64,000 bases of DNA from Dicyema japonicum (lineage: Eukaryota > Dicyemida > Rhombozoa > Dicyemidae). The position numbers and the translations under genes were made by a program. Under the pieces are notes generated by a model, which was not told the origin of the DNA, ran no database searches, and saw only the letters and a list, made by a program, of their open reading frames with translations. The stretch is from NCBI GenBank assembly GCA_011109175.1, contig RDEW01000006.1, forward strand, positions 905,232 to 969,231, written 5' to 3'. The number at the start of each line of letters is the position of its first letter. The stretch's first letter is position 1. Positions 54,831 to 64,000 of this stretch are shown here, piece after piece.

Positions 54831-56954
54831 AGAACTCTAGTCACCTGGAGGAAGTGCAACCAGGTATGGAGAAAGCTAAAGGCAAAAATAGTCGAACATG
54901 GCACAAACGGAACCATAAACACTATTTACTGGTAACGAGGACGTTCACTTACTAATTTAACTAATAAATAAATTATGTTAAGACTTCTGCAATCAAATGC
55001 TCTATTATATTTCTCCATTGTGACCACTACCGAACGAAATTGCCTCTCTAACTCTTGCAGAGGAATCCGATTGGAGATGGGAAAACCTAATTATTCGACG
55101 TTATTTTTGTCTTTTTTCCGTGTGATCCCCGAGTTATAAATCAGCAAGCCTCTTCCGCATATTCCACAGCCGTTGATATGGTCTGTCGGTAAAGTTTTGG
55201 GATGGGTTCGTCCATATTGCGTTGAGTTCTCTCAACGAGTGGACTTAAACATTTAGTTTCCGTAGGACCTTTGTGATGGTTTACTTGGCATGAGTCGTTA
55301 GCTTCTTCAATCTGTCGTCCTTCACTCAGAGAATCGTAAGAGCTCATTGCTGATACGCACAATAGGCTAATGAAGATTCTGTATTTTTCTTTACATCTCA
55401 GGTTCTAAGTGATTAGTTCCATGTTGATATTGTTGCCGATACTGAAAGGCGGTTGGCTGTACCACATACTATTCGGCTTTAGTTGAGCCTTGGAAGTTGA
55501 CGATAAGATAATCTGATATTGTAGTTTACAGGCCAATTAACGATATGTGTGAACTAAGGGACCATATGGTGGCTCATACGTTTCAAGTGAATTGAAGAAT
55601 TTGTCTGAACCGTAAGCCTGTGAGCTCTTAAAAATAACTTATGTTTGTCTGAGAATATTTCCTGATACGAACCTCTTTACGGTATATGGAAATAAACTTT
55701 GATGCCCAGGTCTCTCAGAAATTCTTGAAGATGAGTAGGTTGGGATATTCTGAAGATCCAACCTGTCTCATTTGCATCCTCTATCTCCAAATTTACTCGT
55801 TTAGTGTTTTTCGTGAATTTGGACAGGAACTTTCCTTATTGAGGCGACTGACCAGATACTGTTATCTCGGCTTTTGTTAAGCTTCTGATGTTTGCCAGAG
55901 ATCCGGTCGGGATGGTGGCACATTTTCGAATGCTTCCTTCGTCTCATGAAGTCGGGTGTATGTGCCTGAGGTTGCAGTGATGATTTCCTTATCTATGGAG
56001 TGTGATGATGACAAGAATCCAATCCAAATTCCATTCAAAGCCGAAGCCAAACCAGTCTACTTATCCGTAATTCATGGGTCTGTTGACTTCTGATAGCATG
56101 TGTGGCCACGTGGAAACACTCTTATGCTTAGAATGATAGGGTCCCGTTCACTTTATATAATAAGTCCAGCTAACAAAGGAGACCATATGGGTAGATCGGA
56201 AGATGTGAAGACGCCGTTCTTCTTAATGGGGTTCTTGTATAGCATTTGAGGTCATTGAAGAAAACAAGATCATCGAGAGTATTTGGGATAGGTTACTTTA
56301 TTTGTCAGGTGTGAGGTTAGCCAAAGTGGATGTCTGAGGTAGCCTTTATTTATTAAACCGTAACTAAAAATAACGGACGTTCTCAGAGATCCAAAGGGTT
56401 GACTCCGTGTGCGAAAGACACTGAAACGGGTCTAGAAATGAGAAAAGGTGATCAGTCTCGTGGTCATTTAGTGTACATGAAGGGCAGAGTGGAGGAATTA
56501 TAATTTAGGGAGTACAGAGAAAAGTAAATTCATAGTACTTTTGATGATTTATAATGTTTTGGGTCAACCATTCGTATAACAGTGAAAACAACAAACATAA
56601 CAGTGAAAACAACAAAGGGAAACTTAAGACAAACATTGAACTGTTTGTACTCCAGGGTAAAAAGGGAATAAATGATTTTGCTAAGAATTAGTCAACCAAC
56701 TAGGATTTATTCATTCACTCATAATCTTTATTTATAAGATTGAATGTCGATAAAAAGCCTAGATTAAGAATTCCCCAGAAAGAGCAAGGGATTTATTGGA
56801 ATTGCTTAACGCAAACATGAAGGCAGCCAGAAGGCCACCTGGTTAAAGAGGGCACATGGAGACTTTGGCCGTCATATACAAGAAAACATCTGCTCGTAAC
56901 TACGAGATGGGGACTCACACAAATTCGGCCTCCTACCGTTTAGTGATGTTATAT
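54831..56954. other. Unassigned stretch
   Basis: No gene recognised over about 2.1 kb. Scattered minus-strand frames (55141-55362) lack motifs. ATAACAGTGAAAACAACAAA is directly repeated near 56577 and 56600. Confidence 0.45.
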
Positions 56955-57214
56955 TATTATTAATCCAGGATACAACGAGGAAGTTAACAGTAAACGACTA
57001 AATAAGTGTATCCAGTTTCCACTGTCACAGAAACATAGTCCATCAACGTCACACAAATCCGTCCGGAACCCACATAAAAAATAAAAGACGTCCATTCCTT
57101 GCATTTATGGAAACCCCTCAAGTGGAGAGGAGGAAAGAAAATGATCTTTTTTTTGTGTCAGCTTGGCAGTGGGCGCCACCTTGTTAGGTGGATCACATGA
57201 CGCCACTCTAGTGA
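56955..57214 (-). repeat. Repeat B copy
   Basis: Same orientation as 3361-3672. Contains AAGTGTATCCAGTTTCCACT, TGGAAACCCCTC and TGGATCACATGACGCCAC. Abuts the LINE end that follows. Confidence 0.75.
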
Positions 57215-57760
57215 TTTTTTATTTTATTTTTTATTTAACACCCAAGACCACGGTAAAACCAAAACTAACTATCACGTGATCCCGATGCGTTCCGCCAAAA
57301 TCCTCATTCTTTCCCGGTACTCCTCCCTCGTACTCACACAAGCTCGTACTGGGCGGCTGACTGTATTTGCAGGGCCACCTTCCCGCATGCCGGAGTGACT
57401 CCCAGAATTTTCTGATGTTTGCTCAAATAGGTTTCGGTATTATCACATTAGCTCCACCGTCTTTCATAGTCTTTTATCGAAAGTGAATAATGTGGTGACT
57501 GATTTCTCCAGGCTAATTCATAAGTGGTTATTCTATAACCAAACGTTAAGACGACCCAGGCGTTAATACAATCTTTATGTTGCAACGTGAATATCTTTAT
57601 CATGTGAAGCCAAAAGAATGTCATCTTCATAAGTCAGTAGGATGTCGTTCTCGTTTCTTGGAATGGGACGATCGGCCGTAAATAGGTTGAACAGTAAAGG
57701 GGAGAGGGGTGATCCTTGGGTGACGCCATTCGGTAGAAGTAGAGATGTTGTCCCTTACAA
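57215..57760 (-). mobile_element. Jockey-like LINE 3' part with internal deletion
   Basis: On the minus strand LLPNGVTQGSPLSPLLFNLF and a YEDD box (LLTYEDDILLASHDKDIHVA) are followed by a shortened post-RT region and the terminal CGTGATAGTTAGTTTTGG...CTTGGGTGTTAAAT. The YADD-to-YEDD change and the deletion show it is dead. Confidence 0.8.
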
Positions 57761-57799
57761 CCAACATCAGAGGTCCTCTAGAGCCTGTTCTACGGCTGA

Positions 57800-59635
57800 G
57801 GTCAAAACGGGCAGTGGCTGTGATGAATAGATGGAGTATTTATCTGAACTATAATAGGCACCGGATAGGCGAGGTAAAACTCAAGAAGGGGATCCTTCAG
57901 AGGGATAGCATGTCTCCGCTGCTTTTTGTTCTCTGTGTGGAGCCATTGAGTCGCCGCCTCAATGACCGGTTTGAGCAAATACCAGTTCATTGTGAGGGGG
58001 TTTGTTTCAGTACAAATCACATTCTTTTTATCGATGACCTGAAGATGTATGCTCGAACAGCCGAAGAGCTCTACTCCATGGGGGTCTGTGCCAGGGAATT
58101 TTTGAGAGTATAGGAGTAGATTTGAATTATTCAAAGTCTGCGACTAACACGAAAGTATGTGCTAGCTAGTAAGATTACTAGAGGAACACGAAGGATATAA
58201 GTATCTTGGTGTTACCGAATCTCCAAAGTCCCTTATAATGCCTGAGACAAAGCGACAAATTACTGAAGGCATCCGTAAAAGAGCAGCGTTATTGTGTAAT
58301 ACGTCTCTAAATGCAATGAATTTGTTCCTAGCATTAAATAAGTATGCTGTCTCGCTGCTTAACTACTACATAGGTGTTGTGGAGTTTGAGCACAAAGAGT
58401 ATGATGTGATAGATGTTATGATCCGTAGAATACTCAGAAAGAACCATGTCCATGTGCTGGCAGCCAATAAGGAGAGACTATATTTACCCCGTGATAAATT
58501 CGGCCATGAACTGTGTGAAGTAGTCCAACTAAGTGAGCGTATCCTAATGCGAATGCTTGATACCCTGATAGCTGGGTCAAGTCTGTCTGCTAGGAAGTAA
58601 TAACGACCGAGAAAACACGGGTAACCCACCTAGGCACTATCAGACCTTTTTTGTCTGCTAAGTATGGTGTTGATGATGGTGGGCTAGTAAATGTGAAGGC
58701 GTCGATCGAATTACAATATAATAATTTGATAGAAAAGATCAACTTAAAAAGCCTTCATAAGGTCCTCTTAGAGCATTGGACAACCCACATGTCGACCTTA
58801 AGTCGTCGACAATATGGCTATAATACGGTGACAACTCACCTTGATCGAAGGCTTGTAAACGTATATGCAAGACGGCATTATTTTTTGGGGTCGATCAACA
58901 AATACATGTCCCCACTGTAAGTCAAGGAGCATGTCGGTTGATCATTTAGCCACTCGATGTGGGTCCATGCTCTACTACGACTATGTGTGGAGGCATAACG
59001 AGGTAGTAAGGAGTCTTCATCTTCTACTATGCAATAAGTATGGTATTCGCCACACCAGAAAGTTGCGGACTCATAAGGTGCAATCTGTAGTAGAGAACAC
59101 CAGGGTCCAAATTAAGGTAGACAGTGTTATCCGTACCTCGGTGCTAGTCAAGCACAATAAACCGGACATTGTGGTACACGATAAGGAGTCTGGCCAAGTC
59201 CTTATCATAGAAGTTGGCATCACGTCTCAAGACCGTTTGCAGACTGTAGAGGTGGAGAAAAAAAGGAAGTATGACTTTTTTGCAATCGAGATGGGACAGA
59301 TGTTTGGTTGCAAGGTCCTCGTTATTCCTATAGTAATGAAGTGAGAAGGATTTGCAACAAAGTACCACAAGGGTTATCTGAAGCAGTTGCGGGTAGATAG
59401 GAAGCTCCAGACCTATCTACAGTCCACTGTGTTAAAGCGGACCCTAGAGAGCCTGACACTGGAGTACAGGAGGCAGAGCCCTGAGATGTCATATGGGCAG
59501 AAAGTTCAATTGGACAAGGCGTTCTCGTAGTTGTTTCAGCAACCAGAATCGAACCTGCCTGAGGAGGCTGGCGAATAGGCAGGCTAGGAAGGTTGTTTAT
59601 TATTAAAACACCCCACTTTATTTAACAAACAATAA
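57800..59635 (+). mobile_element. R4-like LINE, 3' half (RT end, knuckle, endonuclease)
   Basis: Starts inside the RT (AVMNRWSIYLNYNRHRIGEV, SMSPLLFVLCVEPLSRRLND, FIDDLKMYA), continues through the post-RT region (58238-58600, KYAVSLLNYYIGVVEF), a zinc knuckle (CPHCKSRSMSVDHLATRC, 58905) and a restriction-like endonuclease region (KPDIVVHDKESGQVLIIEVG, 59155-59215, with the PD...E pattern). It ends near 59635 with an A/T-rich tail. The order fits R2/R4-type elements with a C-terminal RLE. Several single-base frame breaks. Confidence 0.8.
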
Positions 59636-59648
59636 AAAGTTAATATAT

Positions 59649-60452
59649 TTAATCAACAAACCGGTCATTGAGGCGGCGACTCAATGGCTCCAAACAGAGA
59701 ACAAAGAGTAGCGGAGACATGCTATCTCCCTGAAGGATCCCCCTCTTGAGTTTTACCTCGCCTATCCGGTGCCTATTATAGTTCAGATGAAAACTCCACC
59801 TATTCATCACAGCCACTACAAAGCTGATGAACCACACAGGCATACACAGACTGTGTAGGCACTCGACAAGGTAAGAATGATCAACTGAATCGTAAGCCTT
59901 CTTCACATCCACCCACATAGACAAAAGTGAGTTTCCGTGAGACACAGAAAGGCATTTGTTGATCAAAGCCTGCTCTTTTGCCCCCTGACAATTTCGCACA
60001 GTACCCAACTGATTCTCGGAGAGAATCCCATTTGCTTCTACAAAGCTCCTGACCTCATTAGCCACCAATTTGGTCATCAGTTTATACAGGGTTGGCATGC
60101 AGGTTATCGGTCGATAATCTGCAGCAGACTGGGGGTTGTCCAGCTTTGGGATCAAATAAGTTGTCCCTGTGCATGCCCAATCAGGAATCGTTTCCGGGTT
60201 AGTGATGCTTTTCTGTAATACACGACACATAGACTCGTGTAATGAAGTGCATCTTTTGATAAAGAAATTATAAACTTTATCGACCCCGGTCGTTTTCCAA
60301 TCAGGGAGATGTCTCACTACCGCCTCAAATTTCTTGCGAAAATCGAAAATTCCGCAAGATTCCGCCAAGAAAGGAGCGGCGCTGTACGGGACATTCCACG
60401 CATTTCCTCTGCGTGGTTTAGCCTCCCACATACTACCCCATGTGGAAAGCAT
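59649..60452 (-). mobile_element. R4-like LINE, 5' half of RT, inverted
   Basis: Open for 267 codons: DWKTTGVDKVYNFFIKRC, ADYRPITCMPTLYKLMTKLV, ENQLGTVRNCQGAKEQALIN, SMWVDVKKAYDSVDHSYLVE (motif A), GILQGDSMSPLLFVLCLEPL (motif B), then a stop just after RRLNDRF. The last ~55 residues duplicate the start of the neighbouring plus-strand half in inverted orientation. It lacks the catalytic YxDD box and everything beyond. Confidence 0.85.
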
Positions 60453-60507
60453 TTCCTCGTCCTGCTGGGAACATACCTATGGCCATTTTCGTACCATAGG
60501 ACTCGTT

Positions 60508-60759
60508 AAAATCAATTTTTATAAGATTTAAAAAAGATGACTTTTTTATTTAAGGATGTCGAGGACCTTGGTAAAATGTTCCACTTACGCATAAAACCTC
60601 TAAAATCAATTTTTATAAGATTTAAAAAAGATGACTTTTTTACCTAAGATGTCGAGGACCTTGGTAAAATGTTCTACTTACCCATAAAACCTCTTAAAAT
60701 CAATTTTTATAAGATTTAAAAAAGATGACTTTTTTACCTAAAAATGTCGTTTCGCTAAA
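60508..60759. repeat. 94-bp tandem repeat, about 2.7 copies
   Basis: Units start at 60508, 60602 and 60696 with AAAATCAATTTTTATAAG and contain AAAAAAGATGACTTTTTT and GATGTCGAGGACCTTGG. The units differ at only a few sites, so the expansion is recent. No coding frame runs through all units. Confidence 0.85.
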
Positions 60760-61862
60760 ATCTCGTGATGTTTATTGATGAACTTATCCAAAACCTGAAA
60801 AAATTAATTGGAGGCCATTTTGAATGGACACGGTATCTCCAGATTTGACTTTATGTTCTGGTTGAATGTTTCGTGGCAAAGAGACATTTCGGAAAGTGAT
60901 CTGAGCTTAATATATCTTAGTCTCATTCATTGAGGTTGTAAAAGATGTTTTCTATCCGTTTTTATGTATTTCTTATTTATCGACATAATTAAAAAGCACA
61001 ACAGAATTTATGTCTAAGCGAGTAAGATTATTAGATTTATGTTATGTTATCCAAATTAAGTTGTGGCCGACCCTTGGAGATCTCATGAGCCAATTTTCTA
61101 AAAAACATTTAGCTATTTGATTTAGCCTACATCTTTTTTAATAAAAAAATCACCACCAAACACTAATTAATAGAAAAAGGCTTCTCTCACGTGATCCCGG
61201 CTTCTCTCAGTAACATTCTCATCTTTCACTGGTAATGCTCTTTGGAATCGACTCATTTTCGATAACATCATTTTCCATTTTGGGTGAATATGCCGCCCGA
61301 TTTTCTCACAAGGGGGTTGCCCGTATTGGTAGTACTGTTATTCGAGAGATTATTTGGTCATATAGGATTGAGCTGAGTTGATCTCATTCATGTTTGTTCT
61401 GGCAGGTTTTATTCCCCAAACTGCACATCTAAAACTTATAGTTGGCTTGATGAATTGAATGTAGGACGTTTGAGACGAACGCCTTCAAAAAATTAAGCTT
61501 TCGAGCCGAAGCAATGATTACGTTTGACACATGTGTGTTAAAGGTCATGAGGATGCCGAATGTTACACCCAGAATGTAGTTCACTATTCAAAAATATTTT
61601 GGTGGAATAACTTGATGCTCTTATATTCGACGAAAAAAGAAAAGTAGATAACTTTTCCGTAGAATTTGTGTTCAACCATTCATGTAGTCTGTTCAGAGTA
61701 GTTTGCACACATAAATCCATGCAAACATAAATTATGTCATCGAAAAACCAAGGGTATTCAAATCTTCGTCCGAACGAATGGATTTAGTGCTAGAATAGGT
61801 TAAAAAGCTACGGTGACAAGGAAACCTTGTGGCATGTCATTTAGAAGAAATATCTAGACCGA
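60760..61862. other. LINE tail debris
   Basis: 61035-61095 resembles the RTE-like tail (GACCCTTGGAGATCTCATGA) of 42.3 kb. 61140-61260 resembles jockey-like 3' ends (CACGTGATCCCGGC). No gene recognised. Confidence 0.5.
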
Positions 61863-62050
61863 TTGGAACGATTTTGTTACTTTCCTCCTTTTCTTAGAGA
61901 ACGATTAATCCATACTTGTCGTATCATTGCCCAGACTATGTTTGGTCATAAACATGAACAAAAAATAATGAATATACCTTTGTCAGATGACACTGTTTCT
62001 CGTCGACGTTTGTTCACGAGCTTTAAATCTCCGACGAGTGTTTCAGGTAG
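61863..62050 (+). pseudogene. hAT/ZBED-like transposase-derived fragment
   Basis: CRIIAQTMFGHKHEQKIMNI and PLSDDTVSRR match the IPLSxxTVxRR signature of hAT-derived ZBED5-like proteins. Only about 60 codons are recognisable, with no catalytic region. Confidence 0.55.
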
Positions 62051-62149
62051 TGTAATACGCCGGCGTCAACGAAAGCACGGTCCCTATCTCATGAAGTAGT
62101 CCTCCGTTGCTATATTTGCTTGAGCGCCCAAGTCCATATGCAAGATATG

Positions 62150-64000
62150 TCCAAATAGCCTCCAGCGCACATCAGCAAGTTCGAGACTCAGTGGACCCGT
62201 GCAACATCTCTTGTACAGCGATTCCTTTTTATTCTTGCTGGCCAGTTCAGTCCTAGTATGGATCTAAGTTGTCTTTGATGGAAAGAGTCTAGTCCTAGTT
62301 GTTCGGTTTAGGACGTTCCCCAGGTCTATGAATTGTACATTAGGATCGGCTTGACAAAGGTTTCATACAGTCTTAATCGAAGTGATGTGCAGGATCGTCG
62401 TTTACCAATCCATTCTATCTTTAACTTGTTAATCGTTACCAAAGCGAGGGCCTTCCTTCTGGCAATATCTTGACTGTCTCCAAGTAAAGAGCCAAGTCTG
62501 TTTGTTTTTCGTCATGTTTCACTTGATCTGCTTTCCATTCTCCTGATTTCCACAATGTCAGTTTTTGCGATTTGTTATCTGACACAAAGTCGACGTCGTC
62601 CGCATAGGCAATTTCGACGATGTTGCCATCATAGAATTTCCGAAGATCTCGTTATGACGCCTCCAGATATGTGACAAATAGCAGGGGCGAGAGGGAATCT
62701 CCCTGGGGAGTACAAACATTGGACGTAAATTCACGGGAATATGTCTTTCCGACCCGCACTCTGAGATTCGTGTTAGAGAGCAACACTCTGATCGTGCTGA
62801 CAGAATTAGGGTCCACGAAGGACCGTGTCAAAGGCCCAAGAGAAATGCACTTTCTAATCTCTGGTTGATAGCGCAGCGCCACTTGTGGCTCCACACTACA
62901 TTCGCAGAGGATCTTCCTGTCCTGAATCCACTGTGAATAAGGGATAGATAGTTGTCCACTTGTTCTCTGATTCGGTTCAGCGTAACTTATGCCAGATGTA
63001 TCAGTAAGGTGTTTTGCAGGATTATTGGACGTAGGTTCTCAACAGGGCCAGCATGCTTGCTATATTTTTGTATTGATATTAATAGTCCGGATCCAAGAGC
63101 GGGGTATTCTTTTTTTATAAACATGGAGCCAACTTGTCTGTTAGTGCAACTGGCCCGTATTTGTTTCCTGTCCGGATTAGACGTATTTTCCAGTTGTAAT
63201 CTTAGTTCCCTTTGTTCTTTAATAAGGGGGGAGATCTGGATGTATACATTTTTAAACAGTGCTAAGGACCAGGTTCCGATACTCCCATTTGCTGCCGAAA
63301 CGATCGTTTTCAGTCAAAGTTATCGTTGTGAACTTGGATGAGACTATCTTGTGATCACTGTCGATATTGCACCTCCGTAAGATCTCGAGTCACGTAGGAG
63401 TGATTTTTCTTTGACTTGGCAGATTATGTAGAAATTTGGTTGGAAATGTTGATAGAGCCTTTGGGGGGTAAGAATCGTTGCCCATTCCATGTCGTTTTAT
63501 GTCGTGCGGAATGTTGGAAACCAGTATTTCATAGGAACAGATCAAATGCTTGGCAAAACTCTGCCAAAATGGTTCCGGGGAAGTTTCTGATTCTTCTTCC
63601 GTGCTGGCCAATGAAGCATTCATTTCCTCAACGGGTTCCCACTTTCGCATTTCAGTCCCCTGCAATAATTATAAGTATGATGAACAGAGGTTTGTAAAAT
63701 GCCCTTCCCAATTTCTCGTAAAACAGGTCAAGTTCTTCTGGATTTTTTAGGATACATCCACTGTGTGGTGCGTAGACGTTGATAATTAATCTTAGTCTCA
63801 TCGAATTTCTACTTGATGACTTCTCTCATTCAGGATTAACCTGTTTTCATTATCCAAGCATTGACCCAGTCCAAATTAATTTATAGATTAGGTCGTCAAT
63901 ATTTTTATTGATTGTTCTTACAAGAGTTGATCGATTTGATACTCCATATTTTTTGAAAGATAGATTATTTCTGGAGGGAAGTACAGGCCACAACAAAGAT
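62150..64000 (-). mobile_element. RTE-like LINE (endonuclease plus RT), runs off the right edge
   Basis: On the minus strand the endonuclease domain comes first (LIINVYAPHSGCILKNPEEL near 63770, IIIAGD near 63670, NECFIGQHG near 63610, ending near 63330). The RT comes next: KTYSREFTSNVCTPQGDSLS, PLLFVTYLEAS (62652-62740) and IVEIAYADDVDFVS (62580). A decayed post-RT region runs to about 62150. The YADD box is intact, but frames are broken repeatedly. Related to 33638-34240. The relation to the RTE-like tails at 39.1 and 42.3 kb is not established. Confidence 0.8.

Noticed and set aside
59937-60218. A 93-codon plus-strand frame
   Set aside because: Shadow of the well-conserved minus-strand RT at 59649-60452.
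1-64000. Bacterial or phage features (operons, ribosome binding sites, CRISPR arrays)
   Set aside because: Spliced animal genes, SINEs and LINEs dominate. No regularly spaced repeat-spacer array or operon-like gene packing was seen.

Overview
The window is nuclear DNA from an animal. It carries spliced genes for animal-type proteins: a CAMSAP/Patronin microtubule minus-end protein, an SRF-type MADS factor, a CXXC zinc-finger protein of the TET/CXXC4/5 class, and an NPY/NPF-type neuropeptide. It is AT-rich and packed with non-LTR retrotransposons, tRNA-derived SINEs and decayed DNA transposons. Most introns in the conserved genes are only 20-29 nt. From memory, introns of about 26 nt are a hallmark of dicyemid mesozoans, so a dicyemid or another strongly miniaturised parasitic animal is my leading guess. 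That is inference, not proof.

Layout. 0-15.3 kb is repeat DNA: a restriction-like-endonuclease LINE (called family A here), jockey-like LINE tails, a Tc1/IS630-type transposon and SINEs. An 8.3-kb block (1142-9482) is followed directly by a shorter second copy (9483-14740) that differs by a MITE, a 2.5-kb deletion and smaller indels. 15.8-36.5 kb holds six minus-strand cellular genes separated by repeats: NPY/NPF-like peptide (15.8), double-CXXC protein (18.6-20.7), mercaptopyruvate sulfurtransferase (25.9-26.9), CAMSAP (27.8-30.5), SRF-like factor (31.9-32.5) and CCZ1 (35.3-36.5). 37-47.6 kb holds a pogo-type transposase relic and two jockey-like LINEs with apurinic endonuclease and reverse transcriptase domains. 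The first is split by a patchwork insertion carrying an inverted cathepsin fragment and a short telomere-type repeat. 47.6-48.8 kb is the longer cathepsin L copy, which is frame-broken. 49-54 kb is mostly SINE and LINE debris. 54.0-54.5 kb is an intact intronless J-domain gene. 55-64 kb is LINE debris, including two halves of an R4-like element in opposite orientation and an RTE-like element running off the right edge.

The cellular genes do not form one pathway. They cover vesicle traffic (CCZ1), cytoskeleton (CAMSAP), transcription and chromatin (SRF-like, CXXC), sulfur metabolism, secreted signalling (NPY-like) and chaperoning (J domain). Several otherwise good genes (CAMSAP, CCZ1) are broken by single-base frame changes, some of which are explained by one missing base in a homopolymer. 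That pattern looks like long-read consensus error at least as much as pseudogenisation, so frame breaks here should be read with caution.
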